This document shows positions 57,739 to 64,000 of a DNA stretch of 64,000 nt, piece by piece. The DNA comes from Prostheceraeus crozeri (lineage: Eukaryota > Platyhelminthes > Polycladida > Euryleptidae). Location: assembly GCA_907163375.1 (NCBI GenBank), contig CAJQUW010004580.1, positions 434,001 through 498,000 on the forward strand, in the 5' to 3' direction. Within the stretch, counting starts at the first letter, position 1, and every line of letters begins with the position of its first letter. The position numbers and the translations under genes were made by a program. The notes under the pieces are model-generated. The model saw only the letters and a list, made by a program, of their open reading frames with translations, was not told the DNA's origin and made no database searches.

Positions 57739-57910
57739 AGGGATGAGAATATTCCCTGGATGCGCGGAATTCCGGAGGGGTCTCAAAATACAAAACTTAG
57801 CTTCAATACATCCGCCTAATGTATTTTATATATTTTCTATTCGCCTCCTCCCCCCCCCCCCCAGCAACTGTGAATTTTCACCGGGGTCCCCTTGCCACAT
57901 TCTCATCCCT
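57739..57910. mobile_element. Small hAT-like MITE (~170 bp)
   Basis: AGGGATGAGAAT (57739-57750) is mirrored by ATTCTCATCCCT (57899-57910); a CAGGGATGAGAA-type end is usual for hAT elements. It contains a run of about 14 C near 57849. No clear 8-bp target duplication. It lies immediately upstream of the pogo-like remnant. Confidence 0.65.
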
Positions 57911-59120
57911 GATAGTAGAAGCGAAGAGAAATGCCGCTCCAGATAATTGTGTATTTTCTTCATCGCCAGCGGATCCTTTAGGGGTCGAACTGGAATCTTC
58001 GTGGTGGTGAAAACGATCTTCGGCACGATGGCATAGAACGCCAAGCTGTTGCATCACAGACTTTCATTCTCACTGCGCTTAAGAATTGCTCTCCCAAATA
58101 CGGAACCATCAGGTAAGGTAGTCTCTTTTTAAGTGCCCTCTACCGCTGCTGGCTGAACTTTTTGATGAATGAGGATGGATGGCCATTATCGCGTAAAGTT
58201 TCAAGGAGAAAATTCGTTTTAGAAGGACATTTGTGCAGGACATCAGTTCATTTGGAGGTGCTAGGAGCTGCTGATCCTTCCTGCACGATCGAAAAGATGT
58301 TTTTAGTAAATACCGTTTCTAAGAAGTAGGAACAAAGTTGAAGACCTGTCCATTTCGGTCGAGATGTTCACCCTTTCTTTTGCACTGTACATATTCCCTG
58401 CTCTCTATAATATCGATTAGATAATTTGTAATAGAAAACATGTTTACTTCAATAATAATTTCTGTCTTTCTACAATTTGTTCAATCCATCCAGGGAGACA
58501 TGAACATATCCGACTTCCATGACAATGTGTCGTGTTTCGAATGACTTCTCTATTTCTTCAACTGAGTTGACTGGGACAGGGTTGCATCAAGTTACTCAAA
58601 AAGTGTCATACCTAGTATTATAAGGATGCATAAATGACATTACAAGTAGTGAATGGGAATCTATAAGCAACATCCTGGCTTTACAATTGTTGTAGAGACC
58701 AGATTGAGGCGGGGATAGAGTTCATGAAGAAACTTAATCTGATTTTAATAGCAAAATTATCTAATTATTATGACATCTTAGTTTTCCCTCGGTTTCCTCG
58801 CAACTTTAGTCGGTAGGTCAAACGTTTTCAGCAAGTCCATGTGATATCGGAGCAGGAGTGCCGTCAATGTAGTTTGCGTTGAATAGGGTAGGAGGGGTAA
58901 TTTGGATAGGATTTTCGATGTTTATAGTTTTATGCTCATCCACAATTAAATCTAAGTATAATGAACAACTTTATTGATACGTTCCTTTACATTTGAAGTA
59001 TAGACTCAGCAATTAAATGTTTTGAAGAAAGATTTTATATTATTTAGGGTATTAAAGAAAAGCCGCTATTTGCTCTTTTGCCTGTAGGCCTACTCAATAA
59101 ATCAACTTCTTGTATAAATT
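57911..59120. other. Non-coding stretch
   Basis: No supported gene. Part of 57930-58100 (minus) is open in more than one frame and may be further decayed transposase, but nothing in it is recognisable. Confidence 0.35.
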
Positions 59121-59375
59121 TTAACTTATAATCCAGGCCTGGTTATCCGCTTTAAAATCACAGATCAAATGTAAATCTTCTATAGAGACCTTACTGTTCA
59201 TGCTAACAAAAGAAAAAGTTGTAGTTATCAGAATATGATACTCTATTACAAAACAGATATCAAGTATAAAAATATAATATATGAAATATACCGAGTGCGC
59301 CAGTGCCGCGAATAAACAATCGCCATGTTCGGGTATGCTAATTTTCGAATAGTTCTCCTCTGCACTACCGGTCAT
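59121..59375 (-). pseudogene. Possible OTU-protease-like fragment
   Basis: A frame of 84 codons begins MTGSAEENYSKISIPEHGDC and continues LFAALAHS. GDCLFAALA resembles the catalytic Asp-x-Cys block of OTU cysteine proteases, DG(D/N)CLFRALA. An intron-like stretch follows (GTATATTTC to TTTTGTTAG) before more coding-like sequence (VSIEDLHLICDFKADNQAW). OTU domains occur in several transposons and host genes. The evidence is a single motif. Confidence 0.35.
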
Positions 59376-59470
59376 TTTAACATTGCCTGGCTTACTTCCA
59401 TCTAGCTTTGGTTTTTTGATTTATTCATTATTTGCACTCTTTCGTTGGCATTGTTCTTTCGCTTTTCATG

Positions 59471-60400
59471 CTAAGCTCGCAGACGATTAAGAACATCAGA
59501 TTCTGTTAGAATTTCTCCTCTCTTTGCTTGAAAGCGTGCTCTGCTTCTCTTTGATTTCAACATAGCGGAATTTGTCGAACTGCTCGGTGGAGGAGATACA
59601 ATACCAGCAATCGCGGTTATTAGATTCTGCTCAGTATTTTGAGACGAATCATTTGTTGAAGTAAGCCTACCATGTTCAACAATCACCACTTTCTTCATTG
59701 GCTTTGTTTTATCCACCAGGAAAAGTCGTGTTACTTTGAATCCACCGGCTTTCAATTGTTGGAACAGTCTAGACAACAGTGTTGGAAAGATGGCTTTGCT
59801 TACAGCCGTCTGTCGGGTCTCTCTATACCATTGCTTCAAAATGTCTTTCCAAGGACTTTTAACGGCGACAACAGAAGAGGCTGCAAGGCGTGACTCGAGT
59901 TTGGCGGCAAGCAAAGCAGAATGATTCGGTTGTCCTTTGCCATTTTGACTTGCCGTTGTAGGTCAAATGGCTGTTGTGACCGTCAAAGAGTAGAAGAACT
60001 GGTTTCTGCACATTGTGAATAAACTCGATGAATTTTTCCATCCAATTCTCTAAAATAGAATCCTCCATCCATCATGATGCAGTTGCTCCGTACATACAAT
60101 TCTCAGTGCCACCTTTGCACCAAGAATCATATAGATGAGTGGATTTATACACAATAAATGGAGGTATGTATGATCCGGCAGCTGAACCACAGAAAAGTAG
60201 TGTACATAGTTTTTCCACATGTCGCAGTTAGATCATAAACTGTTTTTCGATCTTTTTTTGCAAAAGTTTTTCTAGATGTTGGGTCCGTTCGAAGCCCCGT
60301 CTCGTCAAGATTGAAGCTGCGTTCTGGACTGCCTATCAATCGATTATTCTCTGTGATCTCTTGATACATAGAGAAAAAGGACGCAATTGTTTCTTGCGTC
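59471..60400 (-). pseudogene. Pogo/Tigger-like DDE transposase remnant
   Basis: From the 5' side: PERSFNLDETGLRTDPTS with the first catalytic Asp, then KPVLLLFDGHNSHLT with the second, then SPWKDILKQWYRETRQTAV and KAIFPTLLSRLFQQL, the region that follows the third acidic residue in pogo-like (DDE_1, jerky/CENP-B related) transposases. The frame shifts at least twice, between about 60145 and 60068 and near 59900. The N-terminal half is missing: at about 60400 the sequence passes directly into a LINE 3' end. A dead copy. Confidence 0.8.
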
Positions 60401-60840
60401 AGATCAGTAATAATAATAATAATCTGTATTTGCAGACAAAATGGATGAAGGAAACAGACAAGTCAAAGACATAATGGCAAATACAAAAGCCCTTTAGGGC
60501 TTCAAATCAAACAGTTACAAGTAGGTTTCTGAAATAAGCTTGTGCACGTCACCTGTCATTCCTCTACCAAATATCAGCTCTAACGAAATATGAAGAGATG
60601 CTTTTCTTGAACTTTGTTATTGTATTCACATTAATTTCTTCCATCTTTAATGTATTCCAATGAGATACAATTTCTACAGTGTAGAAGTGGCTATAGTAGT
60701 CATGGTGTGCTAGCCTCGTTTCCATTTTGAAGTTGTGGCCTCTATTTGTTTGGCAGCAAGCCTGCCGAAAAAAGTCGTTGAAGTCTACATTAACATAGCC
60801 ATTCAATCGAGCTATTCAGGGCAAGATGTCTATTAAAACC
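60398..60840 (-). mobile_element. LINE 3' end (CR1/L2/Jockey-type), 5'-truncated
   Basis: The minus strand encodes YVNVDFNDFFRQACCQTNRG, HNFKMETRLA and VEIVSHWNTLKMEEINVNTI (60564-60806). This is the standard C-terminal end of LINE ORF2 (TRGH-x-x-KL ... R-x-V-x-x-WNSLP ... V-x-x-FK). A 3' UTR follows with the short stem CCCTAAAGGG and an (ATT)n tail near 60405-60422. It is inserted at the edge of the pogo-like gene. Confidence 0.75.
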
Positions 60841-61078
60841 AAATTAACCCTTTCTCTACGGATGACGGAAGCTTCCGTCCTATTTATACCAATTCAAAAC
60901 ACGAGTTGAAATATCGTTTGAAATCAAGGACGGAAAGTTCCGTCGTCGTGGAGTTATCAGTAGAGCGACTACACAATAAGGTTATTTCTAGCATACACGT
61001 GTTTTTCAAAACCTATTCTAGTATCGCAAAATAAAAAGTCATGATTTTTTATAATATCATTGACGTTTCATCTGAAAA

Positions 61079-62113
61079 TCAAACGAAAATCAAACACTTC
61101 GAGATAAACTCTTCGTAGACTAAGTTATTGACATGTGCAATTGTGATATACATTGAAGCACGGATGCGCACAAGAGGAGGCCTTGATTTGCAGGAATCGC
61201 AGTATAGTCTGGTTTTCTTTCGAATTTTGTTGCTCGTACATACTCGGCATCGGAGTGAAGGATTGCTCTTTCTTTCCGTGGCGGGAATTTTTGTTGGTTG
61301 ATGATTCAGGACCACTTCCTGTAAGATACATGGTCTTCGACCTTTGCGACCAACCTTTCGTCCAATTCCAGTAGATCCAAACAGATATTTGGCGTATTTG
61401 ATAGTAAATGACAAGAATGTCAGATTGTCATTAGATTGTTTGTACAAGCCAAATGCATTCAGAACAAGTCGGTGAATCAAGTGGATGCCAGTTTTTCTAG
61501 ACCAGTTAAAAGTCTTTCTGGTAATATCGTAGGGATGTAGCTGCGCATCAGCCTGGTCAACTGCGCCCATATACTTGTTGTATGATTCCAACGAAGACGG
61601 ACGAATAAGTTTCACGTGTGACCCACCTTTTTTAATCACAGTCTTTTCAAAATCACGTGGCTCTGCCATAGTATCCAGTATAGATACGGTCTTCTTGCCG
61701 GATTGCTTTTTCTCACTGAAGAAACTGATTAGGATACTTTCCTTGCGAAAATGTTTCCCCACGTTAACATCAGTTGGGAAATTCTCCTTTATGACAGTCG
61801 GGAGACGATTGTATCTGACAGTTCCACACAGATGGGTTCGATTCTCCATCAAAAATTTCGCCAACTTGTCGGATACGAAGAAGTTATCACAGAATACGCG
61901 ATAGTTCATATCGAAAAGTTTGTGCGTCAATTTGATGACAACGTTCCCGCTAAAACCGAAATCACTGCGAAGATCAGAGGGTAATTTCAAATCCGAGGCA
62001 GTTGTATTGATGAAAAAATCCCACATGTATCCGCATTGATCTATGATACCATAGTTGATAGCCTTATACGGGAGGGTGTTCATGATGAGGATGAGAAAGC
62101 AAAAATACGGCAC
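61079..62113 (-). pseudogene. piggyBac transposase, C-terminal half
   Basis: Contains CGYMWDFFINTTASDLKLP, YRVFCDNFFVSDKLAKFL (with the second catalytic Asp in DNFF), the highly typical YNKYMGAVDQADAQ (third catalytic Asp in this region), WSRKTGIHLIHRLVLNAF, and a Cys-rich zinc domain at the end (CRVCTSNKIRKKTRLYCDSC). This is the DDE core and C-terminal finger of the cut-and-paste enzyme that excises at TTAA. It is separated from the N-terminal half by an insertion of about 130 bases. A short part of the core next to that insertion seems shortened compared with family members. Confidence 0.9.
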
Positions 62114-62150
62114 TCCCTTTAGTAATGGCTTTAATAAAATTAGTTGCTAA

Positions 62151-62185
<35 letters not shown>

Positions 62186-62245
62186 CTTTTTAGTGCACTG
62201 AGGCAGCGACTACGTCGCGAAACGTTTGCCGTGTATATATTTTTA
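62114..62245. mobile_element. Small insertion with (TA)n inside the piggyBac gene
   Basis: Between the two transposase halves lies a (TA)n run (about 62154-62185), then AGTGCACTGAGGCAGCGACT and ACGTCGCGAAACGTTTGCCG followed by TGTATATATTTTT. CTGA...CGAAACGTTTG sequences next to TA or AT microsatellites recur as small repeats in marine invertebrates (from memory); a related motif, GGCTAAACGTTTCGG, is near 44268 and 49552. Boundaries are approximate. Confidence 0.55.
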
Positions 62246-62923
62246 GGCTCGGAAATACACTCGTCCTTTGAAAAGTAGTAAAATTTCATCGATCGCCACA
62301 TTCTGAGCTGGAAGATAGGAATTTTGAATCACTTTCTTCACGTAATCAACAGACGGTGAAATCTTCCTCAATGGGTCATTTGCATCCAAGTTGCTGTAAT
62401 CAGCGAATCGCAAATATTTCAGAATCTGGAAGAATCGGTCCCGTGACAAGCAACACTCATTTCCATAAAATGGGGTTTCCAGCATATCATCCTGTGTCCA
62501 GTACATGTCTAATCGTGGCTTTCGCACAACTCCCATTAACAGGAGGCAGCCAATGAACTTCTTCATTTCTCTCTCATTAGTAGGAGACCATTTGGATGAA
62601 CGTGATGAACTTTGCAAATCAATGTTGGCAAGGATGTTAGTGTAATTTGCTATCATACCGTACAACTCATCAGGCAGAATCAAGCTGCACAACGCAATAT
62701 GATCTGTCAAGTCAACATTTTCGAATTTAGGGTGCAATCCGTGTAGTCCGTAAAATATAGGATCTGTAGAGGGCCTGCGGTCACGGAGATTGTCCACACA
62801 CGTCCAGTCGTTGTATTGTAAAGTCACTTCGTCGATTAAATCATCGTCTTCGCCGTCGAAGTCCATCTCGTCGTCGGACATGTCATCTAAATCGACATGG
62901 TACTCAAGATGAGAAGCCATCAC
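62243..62923 (-). pseudogene. piggyBac transposase, N-terminal half
   Basis: Starts at 62923 (ATG ATG GCT). An acidic N-terminus (DDMSDDEMDFDGEDDDLIDE) is followed by TNEREMKKFIGCLLLMGVVR and KPRLDMYWTQDDMLETPFYG, then LSRDRFFQILKYLRFADYSN and NVAIDEILLLFKGRVYFR, where the Asp in AIDE is the first catalytic residue. The order and spacing are those of piggyBac (PGBD-like) transposases. The frame ends at the small insertion. Confidence 0.9.
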
Positions 62924-63307
62924 AAATCAGTTCTCAGCCTAATGTAACGTCAGATCGTTGATTGCGCCGATCACGCACTGATAAATGAATCGCACAACGG
63001 TACACTCTTAGCGTTGCAATTACAGATAGCTTTGACTATACAGTAGCTTCTATTCATCCGATTTGAAAAATTCAAAAAGCAATCGATGGCTGAAGACAAG
63101 GTCTATGACGTAGAGCAAATACAATTGAAATATTCTGCAAGCATTCCCTACAACACGAATAAAATATCAAACTATTGCAAAAGTATGAAGCTATGCGACG
63201 GAAGCTTCCGTCGTCCGTGCTCGTCACACCATTTATCATAGATATTTGAACGACGGAAGTTTCCGTCCTAAGTGTTTCAGAGAAAAAACTAGTCGAGAAA
63301 AGGTTAA

Positions 63308-63789
63308 ATGGAGCAGTTCCCGTTTAATACAAAGAAAATTAACTGGCAATTCAATGCATTACAAAAAGGCGGGCATTAAATGCCATTTAATGCCCGCCTG
63401 CAATAGACATCTACAAGTCATATGTTATAGAAAACCAGCTTGGATTCCGAGATGAGTGTGTGTGTTGTATTAAGGTAAAGACAATGTTTATATACAAATC
63501 AGAGACAATCAATTATTCATTTGAACATAGGTCATCCATCAGCGACTTGCTGCAACATTTAATAACGCGGTCATCAATGAAACCAAAAGATGACGAAATA
63601 TTCGATGACGTCATACAATGACAACGTCCGGGAAAGTTTCACCAAGGACAATAACGTCCGATATCATTGTCAGTTTGACGACACAATGCACCATTCACGA
63701 CATGACGATTGCTGTCGCATCATATAACGCTTTATAACAATGAATAGAAAAGTCTAACATTCTTACATAAAAAAACGAAAGTTTCATAC
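63308..63789. other. Non-coding stretch with a perfect palindrome
   Basis: No supported gene. AGGCGGGCATTAAATG (63367-63382) is followed after one base by its exact reverse complement (63384-63399). Confidence 0.6.
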
Positions 63790-64000
63790 CATCCTTTTCC
63801 AAAACAGCTACGGGATGTTTCCTTTTCACTTCTATTTCTGCATTGTTCGCAATTTCGACATCAATATTCCTTTGCATTAGATTCTCTTTTTCTTCACGAT
63901 TCTTATCCAAACACTCTGTAAGGGTATGTGATAAGCGTATTCGCTTTGAAACATTGATTTTCTTGGTATAATGGTCAATAGTCTCTAACTTCTCATGTCC
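63790..64000 (-). CDS. Candidate host exon, partial, running off the right edge
   Basis: The frame entering from position 64000 is open for 70 codons (contains EKLETIDHYTKKINVSKRIR, LDKNREEKENLMQRNIDVEI, KRKHPVAVLEKD) and reaches a donor-like site, GGATG|GTATGA, with the last exon base at 63790. Composition is charged and helical with no stops. I recognise no family. If real, the rest of the gene is split between the left (downstream) side and the region beyond the window. Confidence 0.4.

Larger units (their letters stand above)
60848..63303 (-). mobile_element. piggyBac DNA transposon, 2.46 kb, with TTAA target sites
   Basis: TTAA flanks both ends (60844-60847 and 63304-63307). The ends CCCTTTCTCTACGG and (reverse complement of the right end) CCTTTTCTCGACTAG are short inverted repeats of piggyBac type. 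Four copies of a 16-bp near-palindrome, GACGGAAGCTTCCGTC, sit two near each end (60873, 60939, 63198, 63253). The transposase gene lies between on the minus strand, split by a small insertion. A recent but inactive copy. Confidence 0.93.

Noticed and set aside
57698-58010. Plus-strand frames with proline runs
   Set aside because: The prolines come from the C-run in a MITE; the frames cross MITE boundaries.
61153-61984. Plus-strand frames of 73-109 codons in the piggyBac element
   Set aside because: They are antisense to the well-supported transposase.
1-64000. tRNA, rRNA or other structural RNA genes
   Set aside because: I looked for cloverleaf boxes and rRNA-like conserved blocks by eye and saw none I could support; a tRNAscan/Rfam search would be needed to exclude them.

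Overview
The window is animal nuclear DNA, AT-rich and gene-poor, most of it built from mobile elements. Coding pieces end in spliceosomal splice sites, and the element mix (Polinton, piggyBac, hAT, pogo, THAP-domain transposon, LINEs) is that of a metazoan. The frequent TAGGCCTA-type motif and the element mix suggest a marine invertebrate, perhaps an echinoderm or other deuterostome; that placement is a guess.

Layout. 1-652: FLYWCH zinc finger plus the start of a MULE-type transposase, cut by the window edge. 653-6600: non-coding, with several simple or degenerate repeats. 6601-7033 (minus): first coding exon of a membrane-anchored SDR9C-type dehydrogenase, the clearest host gene. 7034-19797: non-coding DNA with a LINE reverse-transcriptase fragment (10.0-11.0 kb) that runs into a four-copy tandem repeat of about 180 bp, a 2.35-kb non-autonomous hAT element with a perfect 8-bp target duplication (13406-15756), and one candidate exon (16135-16291).

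19798-37020: a 17.2-kb Polinton/Maverick fossil with long terminal inverted repeats and a 6-bp target duplication (5 of 6 matching). It keeps remnants of a nearly full set: adenovirus-type protease, integrase, parvovirus-type phospholipase A2 domain protein, major capsid protein, several small membrane or coiled-coil structural proteins, a protein with a phage tail-fibre-type repeat, an unknown 463-aa protein, protein-primed DNA polymerase B, packaging ATPase, a penton-like protein, and a coiled-coil/membrane protein that starts inside the right terminal repeat. By family knowledge these divide into replication (polymerase), integration, and virion building (capsid, protease, ATPase). It is AT-rich but peppered with short GC-rich tandem 'double hairpins', most at the 3' ends of genes and some in frame inside them. 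That is the most unusual feature of the window.

37021-40338: non-coding, one candidate exon (39087-39226) and a 180-bp foldback element. 40339-53443: two copies (6.38 and 6.28 kb) of one THAP-domain DNA transposon in inverted orientation around a 443-bp spacer, forming a 13.1-kb near-palindrome; each copy contains a further 450-bp palindrome. 53444-60400: decayed DNA, a 1.3-kb TA-flanked inverted-repeat element (55409-56731), two pogo-like transposase remnants and a small hAT-like MITE. 60398-60840: LINE 3' end. 60848-63303: piggyBac element with TTAA target sites and a transposase gene split by a small insertion. 63790-64000: candidate host exon running off the right edge.
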